A stretch of 64,000 bases of DNA from JAYZBC01 sp036339375 (GCA_036339375.1 JAYZBC010000071.1:1-64000), one strand, 5' to 3'; positions 17,991 to 27,018 are shown, counted from the stretch's first letter. The notes: generated by a model from the letters alone, not told the origin. Numbers and translations: made by a program.

Positions 17991-18827
17991 TTATCCTTGC
18001 TTTTGTTCGGAATCGCGATCCAAATTTTTTACTTCTGATTCCTCTTTTTGCTCGGTTTCTTCTTTTTCTGGAAAAAATTTTTCAAGGACCGAAAAAGGGC
18101 TTTGTCCTTCAGTTTGTGAGCTACCTTTCAGTTGTTTATTTTTTTCTTTTAATGGTTCACTGTCTAAAGCTTCTGTAGGGGGTATAACCTCAGTTTGTGG
18201 TGTTGACACTTCCGTTTCAGTGTTTAAGTGAAGATTCTCGGTGGAATCATCAAAGGTTTCCTCTTTGAGATTTTTTGTTTTGGTTTTTGTTTTTTCCAAA
18301 CGTTCAGCGTTCCTTTTTGCTTTTTCGATAGCCAATGTCAAATCTTCTCGACTAACCAATTCCAGTGCAACTGGGTCTTGACGTTTGATGTTGCTGATAT
18401 TCCAATGAGTCCGGTCTCGAATACTATTTATAGTTTGTTTCGTCGTTCCAATAAGTTTTGAAATTTGGCCATCCGACAGTTCAGGAAAATTGTGAAGTAG
18501 CCATTCAATGGCATCTGGCCGGTCTTGGCGGCGGGCAACTGGTGTATAACGGGGTCCTCGAGTTCTAGAGATCGGCCTGGGGACTTTTGCCTCAGCTATT
18601 TCTAGGTTAGTATTCGGATCATTGGAGCATCTATCGATTTCCTCCTGGGTAATTTGTCCATTGGTAATTGGGTCGTACCCTACGATACCAATGGCAACCT
18701 CTCCGTCAGCAATGCTTTGCACTTCAAGAGGATGTAATCCACAGAAGTTCGAAATCTGATCAAATGTCAGTGTAGTATTATCTATTAGCCAAACTGCCGT
18801 AGCCTTTGGCATCAAAACTTGACTCAT
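17991..18827 (-). CDS. trcR: TrcR-type cell-cycle transcriptional regulator (DUF1013)
   Basis: 278-residue DUF1013 protein, the family named TrcR, largely limited to Alphaproteobacteria. Residues 1-60 begin with MPKATAVWLIDNT and the LHPLEVQSIADGEV block; residues about 117-140 (LSDGQISKLIGTTKQTI) form a helix-turn-helix. Both are conserved family parts. Residues 180-278 are an unusual low-complexity tail rich in Glu, Lys, Thr, Ser and Pro, without a recognisable domain. The ATG has a strong AAAGGAGAGACA site. The gene follows the quinone oxidoreductase on the same strand, a neighbourhood seen in other Alphaproteobacteria. It should act as a DNA-binding regulator in the cytoplasm. Confidence 0.9.
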   Translation of the reverse strand: MSQVLMPKATAVWLIDNTTLTFDQISNFCGLHPLEVQSIADGEVAIGIVGYDPITNGQITQEEIDRCSNDPNTNLEIAEAKVPRPISRTRGPRYTPVARRQDRPDAIEWLLHNFPELSDGQISKLIGTTKQTINSIRDRTHWNISNIKRQDPVALELVSREDLTLAIEKAKRNAERLEKTKTKTKNLKEETFDDSTENLHLNTETEVSTPQTEVIPPTEALDSEPLKEKNKQLKGSSQTEGQSPFSVLEKFFPEKEETEQKEESEVKNLDRDSEQKQG

Positions 18828-18941
18828 TGTCTCTCCTTTGTATAGGGATACTGTTGTAACCCTCTGAAGAACCCATGCTCCAAAATTAAATTTTTAGGTT
18901 CTTGTAATTCAGCAGCGCAATATGCGGTATTTGACCAGTTG

Positions 18942-19919
18942 TCAAATAGTTAAAACAATTTTACCAATATGCTCGCTAGAGTCCATTAGAGTATGCCCCT
19001 TTGTTGCATCCTCCAGGGAAAAGGTTCTATCAATTACTGGTTTTATCTTTCCTTCTTCGATCAGAGGCCATACATGTTTGAGTAATTTATCAGCAATAAG
19101 GCCCTTTTCATAAACCGCTCTGTTACGAAGTGTTGAGCCTGTAAATGTAATTTGTTTTAGCATAATTAGGTGAGTGGCAATTTCCGCCTTAGTACCTTTT
19201 TGCACAGCTATTTGCACTAGACGCCCACCTTTCTTTAAAACATTAAGGTTACGCCCTACGTAGTCACCGCCCACCATATCTAAAACAACATCAATTCCTT
19301 TATTTGAAGTTATTTCTTTGACCACTTGGACAAAATCCTCTGTTTGATAATTGATGGCACGCAACGCGCCTAGTTTTTCGCAGGCGAGGCATTTTTCTCT
19401 GGTTCCTGCTGTAACTATGACATTTGATCCCTTGTTTACAGCTAGTTGAATTGCGGTGGTGCCAATTCCACTTGATCCACCGTGCACTAACAAAACTTCA
19501 CCAGGTTTAAGCCGACCACGAGTAAAGACGTTGTCCCAGACAGTAAAGAAAGTTTCTGGTAATGCAGCCGCTTCAATCAATGAAAGAGATTTTGGTACTG
19601 GCAAACATTGCGATGCTGGAGCAGTGCAGAATTCCGCATAACCCCCGCCCGCTACAAGTGCACAAATTTTGTCTCCTATATTCCAACCATCAACGCTAGG
19701 AGAAATTTCGTCAACAATACCGGATACCTCAAGACCTGGAATTTCTGAAACTCCCTTAGGTGGGGGATACATTCCGTTTCTCTGCATCACGTCGGGTCGA
19801 TTTATTCCGGCAGCGGAAACCTTTATCAAAATTTGATTTTCCTCCAGTGTTGGCAAGGGTACCTTTACGGGAGACAGGACATTAGGACCACCTGGCTTGG
19901 TGATTTTAATTGCTGTCAT
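18942..19919 (-). CDS. NAD(P)H quinone oxidoreductase, PIG3/QOR family
   Basis: Zinc-free medium-chain dehydrogenase/reductase of the quinone oxidoreductase family. From the ATG at 19919 it has 325 residues and begins MTAIKITKPGG, as family members do; an ATG at 19961 would add 14 residues with no better ribosome site. The GroES-like N-terminal domain (GINRPDVMQR, GLEVSGIV) is followed by the cofactor fold with VHGGSSGIGTTAIQLA and a C-terminal HIGKIVLTI. It should reduce quinones or enones with NADPH in the cytoplasm. It is divergent from the DUF1192 gene and upstream of trcR. Confidence 0.9.
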   Translation of the reverse strand: MTAIKITKPGGPNVLSPVKVPLPTLEENQILIKVSAAGINRPDVMQRNGMYPPPKGVSEIPGLEVSGIVDEISPSVDGWNIGDKICALVAGGGYAEFCTAPASQCLPVPKSLSLIEAAALPETFFTVWDNVFTRGRLKPGEVLLVHGGSSGIGTTAIQLAVNKGSNVIVTAGTREKCLACEKLGALRAINYQTEDFVQVVKEITSNKGIDVVLDMVGGDYVGRNLNVLKKGGRLVQIAVQKGTKAEIATHLIMLKQITFTGSTLRNRAVYEKGLIADKLLKHVWPLIEEGKIKPVIDRTFSLEDATKGHTLMDSSEHIGKIVLTI

Positions 19920-20023
19920 TACATCTTGTACTTTACAAACCATGATTTTAGCTATTTTCATAAATAAAGCAGTTGTACCATTACTGCTACGATTTCAAAC
20001 TCGCAAGAGAAAAGGACAATGGA

Positions 20024-20212
20024 ATGGAGGAAGATGAAGAAGAATTACGAAAACCAAAAGGATGGTCAACCCTGGATTTAGAGGATCTTTCAATAGATCA
20101 ATTGGAGATTTACATATCGGAGCTTGAAACAGAGATAAAAAGGGTCCGTTTGGATATTAAAGAAAAAATGGTTCACGCTAATCTTGCTGAGAATTTCTTT
20201 AAAAAAAATTAA
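20024..20212 (+). CDS. DUF1192 family small protein
   Basis: 62-residue acidic and helical protein from the ATG at 20024 (AGAGAAAAGGAC upstream). The LSIDQLEIYISELETEIKRV segment is the DUF1192 signature, probably a short coiled coil. The family is small, of unknown function and common in Alphaproteobacteria beside a quinone oxidoreductase and rpmE, as here. An upstream in-frame start at 19973 is not supported by a ribosome site. Confidence 0.82.
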   Translation: MEEDEEELRKPKGWSTLDLEDLSIDQLEIYISELETEIKRVRLDIKEKMVHANLAENFFKKN

Positions 20213-20300
20213 ATGTTATGGTTTTTCTTAGTTTTCCGAATGACTTTGATCCTGAAATTAAGAATAATTCAATACATAGAATGTGTTTAAAAAATAGAAT

Positions 20301-20525
20301 TTATTTTAGCCCAAAATTTTCGAACTTTTTGTTAAACTTGGCAACCTGAGTATCTGACGTATTTATCCATTGGGCTCCGCCAGTCCAAGCTGGGTGGCTA
20401 TTTGGATCTATGTCTAACTTTAAAGTATCACCAGGTTTCCCCCAAGTAGAATGAGTCTGGTAACTAGTACCGTCTGTCATAACGACAGTGATTTCATGGT
20501 AATCAGGATGAATATCCGATTTCAT
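20301..20525 (-). CDS. rpmE: 50S ribosomal protein L31
   Basis: 74-residue bL31, recognised by IHPDYHEITVVMTDG, THSTWGKPGD, LDIDPNSHPAWTGG and the KFNKKFENFGLK end. There is no cysteine at all, so it is the zinc-independent (C-minus) form of the protein, although the length is that of the primary L31. The ATG has a GGAGAGA site. It binds the large subunit at the central protuberance. It is divergent from the ABC transporter gene. Confidence 0.97.
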   Translation of the reverse strand: MKSDIHPDYHEITVVMTDGTSYQTHSTWGKPGDTLKLDIDPNSHPAWTGGAQWINTSDTQVAKFNKKFENFGLK

Positions 20526-20675
20526 AATTCTCTCCGAAAAAAAGCGTTATACAGCAAAAGTTGGAGACGGAGCAAGCTTAGTATGAAAAATGGTTTTAGG
20601 TTCTGCGTTGACGTAGAATACTTGGAGTGCTTTTTTGGCTTTGAGGAATTAGGCAGTGTTAAAGGATAATCAATA

Positions 20676-22472
20676 ATGGCGCGTAGGGCACGAAAAAGCC
20701 AAACAAGTCTGGAGAAACAAGATCGGCCGGCCGGCTCAATTGGTGCACTACGTGGTCTAATTCCCTATTTAAGTCCCTATAAAGCTGCAATGGCAGGAGC
20801 ATTGGTAGCGCTTACTGCAGCGGCAACCACAGTTTTATTTATGGGGGTTGGGATTCGAACTTTGGTTGATCAAGGTTTTCGAAGTGGAAATCCTGAGCTT
20901 TTGGATAATGCGCTCGTGGGTTTATTTGTAATCATTGCGGTGCTTACTGCAGCCACCTACGCAAGGTTTTTTCTTGTATCTTGGATTGGTGAAAGGGTTG
21001 TTGCTGATCTTAGGCGGGACGTATTTAATCACGTCCTTGTCCTTGATTCAGGATTTTTCGAAAAAACACGTGTCGGGGAAGTTTTATCGCGTTTGAGCAC
21101 TGATACCACTCTCCTGCAGTCTGTTGTTGGGTCTCAGGTTTCCGTTGCCCTCAGGAATCTGCTTCTTTTTCTGGGTGGAACGGCAATGCTGTTTATTACC
21201 AGCCCCCGAATGACTGGCCTTGTATTCCTTGTTGTCCCTCTTGTTATTTCACCAATTATTCTATTTGGGCGCAAAGTTCGGCGCCTTTCTCGTGCGAGCC
21301 AAGACCGTGTCGCCGATGTCGGGGCGTTAGTTGAAGAGACTTTAAATGCGGTTGGTATTGTACAAGCTTTCTGTCATGAGAAAATAGATCAGGATCGATT
21401 TGATAAAAGAATCTCCGATACTCTGGCGACTGCAATTAAACGAATAAAAGCACGTGCCAGTCTCACAGCAGTTGTTATGATTCTGGTTTTTGGTTCGATT
21501 GGTGTAATCCTATGGCTTGGAGGTTATGACGTCATTTCAGGACGTATAACAGCGGGTGACTTATCGGCTTTCGTTTTCTACGCAGTAGTGGTGGCAGGGT
21601 CAGTCGGCGCAATTAGCGAAGTGTATGGGGATTTGCAGCGTGCTGCTGGTGCATGCGAACGGTTAATGGAGCTTCTGGCTACTGTGCCAGAGATGCAATC
21701 ACCAAAAAAACCCATGTTTTTACCTAATCCATTAGCTGGGCTGGTTAATATAGAGAATGTGACGTTTAGTTATCCTTCTCGCCCAAAAGCACCCTCATTA
21801 GAAAATTTTAGCATAAACGTAAATCCCGGAGAAATGGTCGCGTTAGTAGGTCCTTCAGGTGCCGGAAAATCAACGGTCTTTCAACTTCTGTTGCGTTTTT
21901 TTGATCCAACCCAGGGTAAAATTACACTCGATGGGATTGATATTTCAACAGTTAACCTACAAGCCTTGAGGTCACAAATTGCTTTTGTCCCACAAGACGC
22001 CATTATTTTTGCAACCGACGCCTGGGAAAACATTAGGTATGGCCGGCCAACGGCAACTCATAACGAAATACGTTTAGCGGCAACTGCAGCGGCAGCAGCA
22101 GAATTTATTGATCCTTTACCCGAAGGGTTTAATACTTTTTTGGGAGAAAAAGGAGTTCGTCTATCAGGTGGCCAAAGACAAAGAATTGCAATTGCGCGTG
22201 TAATTCTTAGAAATTCTCCATTATTGTTGTTAGATGAAGCTACTAGCGCTTTAGACGCTGAAAGTGAGCGAAGTGTTCAACAGGCTCTAGAAAAAGCAAT
22301 GGCCAATCGCAGTACAATTGTAATAGCCCACAGACTAGCGACTGTCCTTAAGGCAGACCGAATTTTTGTAATGGATAAAGGACGAATTGTTGATTCTGGT
22401 ACTCATGCAGAACTTATTAAAAAAGATGGATTATATGCAAGACTGGCGGCATTACAATTTGACAGCAACTAA
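20676..22472 (+). CDS. MsbA-type ABC exporter (fused permease and ATPase)
   Basis: 598-residue half-transporter. Residues about 25-320 hold six membrane helices (ABC exporter type 1), and residues 355-598 are the nucleotide-binding domain with Walker A GPSGAGKS (392-399), signature LSGGQRQR, Walker B LLLLDEATSALD and the switch His in IVIAHRLAT. Of the bacterial families it is closest to the MsbA-related subgroup found next to rpmE in Alphaproteobacteria. It would work as a homodimer in the inner membrane, exporting a lipid or hydrophobic compound; the true substrate is not known. Confidence 0.92.
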   Translation: MARRARKSQTSLEKQDRPAGSIGALRGLIPYLSPYKAAMAGALVALTAAATTVLFMGVGIRTLVDQGFRSGNPELLDNALVGLFVIIAVLTAATYARFFLVSWIGERVVADLRRDVFNHVLVLDSGFFEKTRVGEVLSRLSTDTTLLQSVVGSQVSVALRNLLLFLGGTAMLFITSPRMTGLVFLVVPLVISPIILFGRKVRRLSRASQDRVADVGALVEETLNAVGIVQAFCHEKIDQDRFDKRISDTLATAIKRIKARASLTAVVMILVFGSIGVILWLGGYDVISGRITAGDLSAFVFYAVVVAGSVGAISEVYGDLQRAAGACERLMELLATVPEMQSPKKPMFLPNPLAGLVNIENVTFSYPSRPKAPSLENFSINVNPGEMVALVGPSGAGKSTVFQLLLRFFDPTQGKITLDGIDISTVNLQALRSQIAFVPQDAIIFATDAWENIRYGRPTATHNEIRLAATAAAAAEFIDPLPEGFNTFLGEKGVRLSGGQRQRIAIARVILRNSPLLLLDEATSALDAESERSVQQALEKAMANRSTIVIAHRLATVLKADRIFVMDKGRIVDSGTHAELIKKDGLYARLAALQFDSN

Positions 22473-22488
22473 AGAAATCAAATTTCTT
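22472..22488 (+). terminator. Small hairpin at the end of the ABC exporter gene
   Basis: AAGAAAT and ATTTCTT (22472-22478, 22482-22488) form a perfect 7-bp stem with a CAA loop, starting on the last base of the stop codon. There is no U-run directly after it, so termination is doubtful; it may protect the 3' end. Confidence 0.25.
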
Positions 22489-22617
22489 ATATTGAATTCT
22501 AACACTTTTTGATTAACTAAGTTTTAGTAGGGGAGTGTATAACACCTGACTAATTTAAAATGTAGGAAGGTAAATCAACAAAATTTTAACAGCTGAAAAT
22601 TCTTACTTGTATTTTTC

Positions 22618-24060
22618 TTAACGTCCGGTGAGTTTGAATTCAATTCTTCGGTTGCGGTTCAATGCAGCAGGGGTTTCAGCACTATCTAACGGTCGGAATT
22701 GCCCAAAACCGGTTGCGGCTAATCTTTTAGGTGAAATTCCTAGGTCTGTAAGAACTTTAACAACAGCTATTGCCCTTGCTGTCGAGAGCTCCCAGTTAGA
22801 TGGGAATCGGGGTGTTTGTATGGGGTTTTTGTCAGTATGTCCATCAACACGCAATACCCAATCAACGTCTTTGGGGATACGTTTTGAAATATCCTTTAGA
22901 GTAGCAGCTAACTGAGTAATTTGTTTCTGTCCGGGGGCCAACAAATTAGCAGAACCAGATGGAAAGAGAACCTCGGACTGAAAAACAAAACGATCACCTT
23001 CAACTCGGATGCGCTTGGTTTTTCCTAACGCTTTCCTCAATTTACCAAAAAATTCCGAACGATAACGTGCAAGCTCTTCCACTTTGCTGGCAAGCGCGGC
23101 ATTAAGGCGTTTGCCAAGATTTACAATTTTGACGTTTTGTTCCTGCGACTTTGTTTCTGATGCTTCTAGGGCGGCAGAAATTCTGGCTAATTGTTTTCGT
23201 AGAGTTGCAATTTGGCTGTTTAGCAAACTTAATTGCCCTTTTGACCAAGCAGATTTTTCACGCTCTTTGTTTAACTCAGCTTTCGTTTGATCATTTAAAG
23301 TTACTAATTCCTCAAGGCGAATTTTTTTCTTTTTAATCTCAGTTTGTGCCAAAGATGTACGTTCTTCCATAGAATTTAATTTAGCCAACAATTTTTTGCT
23401 ACGATCTCGAGAAGCCGTAAGGCTATTTAGGCTTGTTTTTAACTTGTCCTGGGATTTGGCCAAAGAAGATTGGCTGTTTTCTAAAGTAACGGCCAGAACG
23501 TTAACTTTATTTTCAAGAACATTTTTGGCTAATTTTAAAGCCTTAATATCATTCTCTAGACTTTTTAGAGTCGCGAGCTGGATAGCTATTTTGTTGCGGT
23601 CTGCTGCTATTAATTCTTGGGCGTCCTTTAGTTCTTTTTCAAACTTTTTTCCCTGCTGGTTTGAATCGTTCAGAGCTGTAGCTAAAAGATCTCGATCCTG
23701 CGTTCGGGCAAGTAAAATTTTTGCTAATTGGTCACGTTCACTTGTGATTGCGCCTAGGTCTGATTTTAAACTAGTTTGATCAGCTTCAGAGGTCTCCAGT
23801 TCTAAAGAAATTTGTGCTAGGTCTTCCCGAAGTCGTTTGTTGGATTTTTTTTCGAGGGCCAATACTTCTGCAAGCTCGGCAACCTGTTGGTTTAGTCGAT
23901 CCAAAGCATCATTTCTGCCAGAAAGTATATCTGACAAAAAAAATTGCGCTAAGGTGAAAACCATAAGTAAAAAAATTACAATTATCAGTAAAGCGGACAT
24001 GGCATCCACAAATCCTGGCCAAATATTGGGAATGGTTCTTCTATTTGAGCCCCTTGCCAT
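22618..24060 (-). CDS. MotB-like stator protein with long coiled coil and OmpA domain
   Basis: 480 residues. An N-terminal basic stretch is followed by one membrane helix (about 15-45) that carries Asp19 in GFVDAMSALL, placed like the proton-channel Asp of MotB/TolR/ExbD. Residues about 48-325 are a long heptad-rich coiled coil, and residues about 345-480 are an OmpA/MotB peptidoglycan-binding domain (VLFPSGSANLLAPG, RVDGHTDKNPI, STARAIAVVKVL, NRNRRIEFKL). It pairs with the MotA/TolQ-like gene directly upstream (gap 21 bp) as an ion-driven envelope motor. No flagellar genes are nearby. It is part of a set seen near efp in Alphaproteobacteria; its job is not established. Confidence 0.85.
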   Translation of the reverse strand: MARGSNRRTIPNIWPGFVDAMSALLIIVIFLLMVFTLAQFFLSDILSGRNDALDRLNQQVAELAEVLALEKKSNKRLREDLAQISLELETSEADQTSLKSDLGAITSERDQLAKILLARTQDRDLLATALNDSNQQGKKFEKELKDAQELIAADRNKIAIQLATLKSLENDIKALKLAKNVLENKVNVLAVTLENSQSSLAKSQDKLKTSLNSLTASRDRSKKLLAKLNSMEERTSLAQTEIKKKKIRLEELVTLNDQTKAELNKEREKSAWSKGQLSLLNSQIATLRKQLARISAALEASETKSQEQNVKIVNLGKRLNAALASKVEELARYRSEFFGKLRKALGKTKRIRVEGDRFVFQSEVLFPSGSANLLAPGQKQITQLAATLKDISKRIPKDVDWVLRVDGHTDKNPIQTPRFPSNWELSTARAIAVVKVLTDLGISPKRLAATGFGQFRPLDSAETPAALNRNRRIEFKLTGR

Positions 24061-24081
24061 CAGAAGTTCAGTCCAAAACGC

Positions 24082-25245
24082 TTATCGTTTTGCCTGTTCA
24101 GCAATAGCAGCCATTGTTCGTGCTAAGACCCTAATTTCACTACGCATTTCGGAAATAAGCTCGGTACGTCCAGCACTGATTTGCTCTATTAAACGAGATA
24201 ATTGTTTATCGATATTTCGGACTGCACTTTGGGCGTTTGCGTCATTTTTAGTTTCTACTGCTTCTGAAAATTTCGTGATTAAGTTTTTTATTTCTATTTG
24301 GGTTTCCACTCCTTTTGATACTAGCGATTTTTCGGTCTGCATTTGATCCGTGAAACTGTCCAGCTTTTCGCTCAAAACAATAACACTATTATTTGCTAAA
24401 ATTCGGCTTTGTTCACCACGTTCGAGTGTCCCCTGTAATTTTTCCAGGCTATCTGCTGTTTGTTCCAGCAATGCTTGAACATAAGCAGGTACTGCCTGAT
24501 CTTCATCTCCTACAGATAGGTTCCCAGAGGATAATCGCGTTTGTCCCGCTAACCAATCTTCCAAATCATTGTAAAAACGATTTTGTGCTTGTCCTGCTTG
24601 CAGTTCTAAAAAGCCAAGTACTAGTGAACCGGCTAGTCCAAACAAAGATGAACTAAAAGCAGTTCCCATACCGACTAAGGGTGCCTTTAGACCTGTTTTG
24701 AGTTTGTTGAACATATCCGCAAGGTCAGCATTTGCCAATGAAAGCCCACCAATTACGTCACTTACAGCTCCAATTGTTTGAAGGAGGCCCCAAAACGTCC
24801 CTAACAAACCAAGAAAAATCAAAAGGCCAATAAGGTAGCGAGAAAGATCTCTCGATTCTTCTAGGCGAGAGGAGATGCCGTCAAGCAAAGAACGAAGAGA
24901 ATTTGTTGATAAACTAAATCGGCCCTTTCTTTCACCCAACATGGCTACCATTGGCGCTAAAAGTTTAGGGGCTTGTTGAACTGACCTACCTGGACGATTG
25001 TGACGGAAATGCAAAATCCAAGCTTCTTCGCGCATCAGTAGAGTCACTTGTCTAAAAATATATCCAACGCCTAATACCAAAACTCCAACAATTAAACCGT
25101 TGAGAACCGGATTTGCCATAAAAGCATTGGATAATGGTTCGTATAGCGCTCCTAGTGCTAAAGATACAGCCAACAAAAACAAAATCATTCTAAACAAATA
25201 ACGTTTTGGTCCGTTCATCAAAACTTCCCGTGGTGACGCCCACAT
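24082..25245 (-). CDS. MotA/TolQ/ExbB-like proton channel protein
   Basis: 387 residues with a hydrophobic pair at about 17-65 and a second pair at about 138-225 containing LIFLGLLGTFWGLLQTIG and VGMGTAFSSSLFGLAGSLVLGFL, which are the TolQ/ExbB/MotA channel helices. Residues about 260-380 are a predicted helical, coiled-coil tail. The start is uncertain: ATG at 25245 or ATG at 25218. It should form the pentameric ring around a dimer of the downstream OmpA-domain protein. It lacks the characteristic MotA loop and has a C-terminal tail longer than TolQ, so it is a separate class of stator unit. Confidence 0.85.
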   Translation of the reverse strand: MWASPREVLMNGPKRYLFRMILFLLAVSLALGALYEPLSNAFMANPVLNGLIVGVLVLGVGYIFRQVTLLMREEAWILHFRHNRPGRSVQQAPKLLAPMVAMLGERKGRFSLSTNSLRSLLDGISSRLEESRDLSRYLIGLLIFLGLLGTFWGLLQTIGAVSDVIGGLSLANADLADMFNKLKTGLKAPLVGMGTAFSSSLFGLAGSLVLGFLELQAGQAQNRFYNDLEDWLAGQTRLSSGNLSVGDEDQAVPAYVQALLEQTADSLEKLQGTLERGEQSRILANNSVIVLSEKLDSFTDQMQTEKSLVSKGVETQIEIKNLITKFSEAVETKNDANAQSAVRNIDKQLSRLIEQISAGRTELISEMRSEIRVLARTMAAIAEQAKR

Positions 25246-25584
25246 TTTAGCAGGCTATGGTAATAACCAATTTATGTTTTATTCTTTTAGAGTAATAATT
25301 CGACCTGGTTTTTTGGTTTGTTCTCCAAATCTTCTCCTAATTATCTAACGCCAAAACGATCACTCTTAATTTCTTGTTTTTCAAAAAGCGATTCTACAAA
25401 TTAGGTCCGTGATCAAGAAAGCCGTTTAAGTTCACTCCTTGGTTTGCAAATATTCTTGCAAAAGCATTTACTTTTATACGTAACAATGGTTCGTCTTTTA
25501 ATTCGATTCAGTTCTCTGTTGAGGTTAGGTTCAAGGTAACACAATGAAATATCAGGTGAATTTATTCCGTTAAAATTTTATCTA
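25246..25584. other. 339-bp intergenic region with a TTGCAA dyad
   Basis: No coding frame of note. It lies between the IMPase-family gene and the downstream stator pair, all on the minus strand, so it should hold the stator promoter. At 25443-25462, TTTGCAA and TTGCAAA are separated by 6 bp, a perfect inverted repeat that could be a regulator site. Confidence 0.45.
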
Positions 25585-26403
25585 TTACGTTACTGAATTT
25601 TTAGCGCCCATCTTTGGACTAATATTTTGAAGCAATAAAGACACTGTATTAAATAACTCATTATTTGTGGCAATTATTGACCCACTCTTCATTGGGTTAT
25701 TTTTTCCATTAACGTCGCTTAAAAGCCCTCCTGCTTCACGAACCAAGACAATGCCAGCGGCTACATCAGTTGGCGTTAAATGTAAATTCCAAAATGCATC
25801 ATATCTACCAGCGGCTACATAAGCGAGATCTAAAGCAATGGTCCCAGATAGTCTGAAACCTGCAGTAAGATTCATTTCCTTTTCTTTAGCCTCTAAAAGT
25901 CCTGGCTTTGACAAATATTTTTGTCCGTGACTATTTGAAGCTATTAAAGCTGATTCAAGTTTTCGGCGAGCGGACACTCGAAGTCGCCGATTGTTAAGGT
26001 AACAGCCTTTCCCTTTCAGGGCCCAGAAGGTTTCGTCTCGTAAAGGGTCATAAACCATTCCTGCAATTAGTTCGTTTCGTTCCTCATATGCTATGGAAAT
26101 TGCAAAATGCGGAATCCCATGAAGAAAATTGGTTGATCCGTCCAATGTTTTCACAATCCAACGATTTGCAAACTTTTGATCATAACGGAACTCAGTTTCC
26201 GAAAAAATTATGGCAAAATCTGGGCGTGCTTTTTCTAATTCTGTCTTCAAAGTAGTTTTTGTATTTAGAAATGCTTTGGTTGCAAAATCTATAGGTTCAT
26301 TTTTGGAAGATTGTAATTGCTCGATTTCACCAAAATCGTGGATGAGACCCCTTGCAGCTTTCCGTGCAGCGTTATCCATAACGTTAATGATGGGTGGCCA
26401 CAT
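25585..26403 (-). CDS. Inositol monophosphatase family protein with altered metal site
   Basis: 272-residue SuhB/IMPase-fold protein. The usual first motif W-x-V-D-P-L-D-G-T-x-N reads here WIVKTLDGSTN (residues 82-92), so the first metal-binding Asp (Asp90 of human IMPase) is Lys85, while the second Asp (Asp88) is kept. Glu69 (FSETE) and the C-terminal Asp in TPTDVAAGIVLVREAGG are also kept. Reading the DNA (GTG AAA ACA TTG GAC) confirms the Lys codon. Family members hydrolyse sugar or inositol phosphates using Mg2+, so activity here may be reduced or changed. It lies 48 bp downstream of efp on the same strand. Confidence 0.88.
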   Translation of the reverse strand: MWPPIINVMDNAARKAARGLIHDFGEIEQLQSSKNEPIDFATKAFLNTKTTLKTELEKARPDFAIIFSETEFRYDQKFANRWIVKTLDGSTNFLHGIPHFAISIAYEERNELIAGMVYDPLRDETFWALKGKGCYLNNRRLRVSARRKLESALIASNSHGQKYLSKPGLLEAKEKEMNLTAGFRLSGTIALDLAYVAAGRYDAFWNLHLTPTDVAAGIVLVREAGGLLSDVNGKNNPMKSGSIIATNNELFNTVSLLLQNISPKMGAKNSVT

Positions 26404-26451
26404 TTTATTTTACTTTAAATTCTAAAAATTTCATTTTAATACGTGTTTTGA

Positions 26452-27018
26452 CTAATCCTTTGCACGTTCGACGTAAGTACCGTCTGACGTGGCTACAACA
26501 ATGCGGCTACCTGTCTCGATATGTGGTGGGACCATAGTTTTAAAACCATTTGCCAAAATTGCAGGTTTGTATGAAGACGAAGCAGTTTGCCCTTTTATTA
26601 CTGCATCAGCTTCGATCACCTCTAAGGTTACCTGTTGTGGCAAACGCAAACCCACAGGTATAGCTTCGACTGTATCCACAGTAACTTCCATCCCGTCCAT
26701 CAGAAAAACTTTTGTATCTCCTAAAATCCCGCTGTCTAAAAAAAATTGTTCGAATGTTTCACTGTCCATTAAATTTATTTGATTTCCTTCGCTGAAAAGA
26801 ACTGTACAAACTCGTTCATCAGTCATCAATTTTTCCACAGTTTCTTGAGTTCTGAAACGTTCGCTCGTTTTGATGCCTGTTCGTGCATCTCGCATTTCAA
26901 CTGATATAAAGGCGTTTCCTTTTCCAGGCAGGATGAGTTCGTAATTAACGACAACGAATTGCTTTCCTTCATGTTCGATTGCGTGCCCTGGTCTAAGCGT
27001 GTTGGCTTGGACTTTCAT
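26452..27018 (-). CDS. efp: Translation elongation factor P
   Basis: 188 residues, normal length, three KOW/OB-type beta domains. The loop PGKGNAF carries Lys33, equivalent to the Lys34 that is lysylated in E. coli EF-P. It relieves ribosome stalling at consecutive prolines, and the very proline-rich TolA encoded at 38.7 kb would be an obvious client. The modification enzymes EpmB and EpmA are encoded directly upstream. The ATG is preceded by TAAGGAAG. Confidence 0.97.
   Translation of the reverse strand: MKVQANTLRPGHAIEHEGKQFVVVNYELILPGKGNAFISVEMRDARTGIKTSERFRTQETVEKLMTDERVCTVLFSEGNQINLMDSETFEQFFLDSGILGDTKVFLMDGMEVTVDTVEAIPVGLRLPQQVTLEVIEADAVIKGQTASSSYKPAILANGFKTMVPPHIETGSRIVVATSDGTYVERAKD

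Noticed and set aside
22618..25245. Zorya anti-phage system
   Set aside because: Only ZorA/ZorB-like architecture is present; no helicase or nuclease partner genes, and the surroundings are housekeeping.
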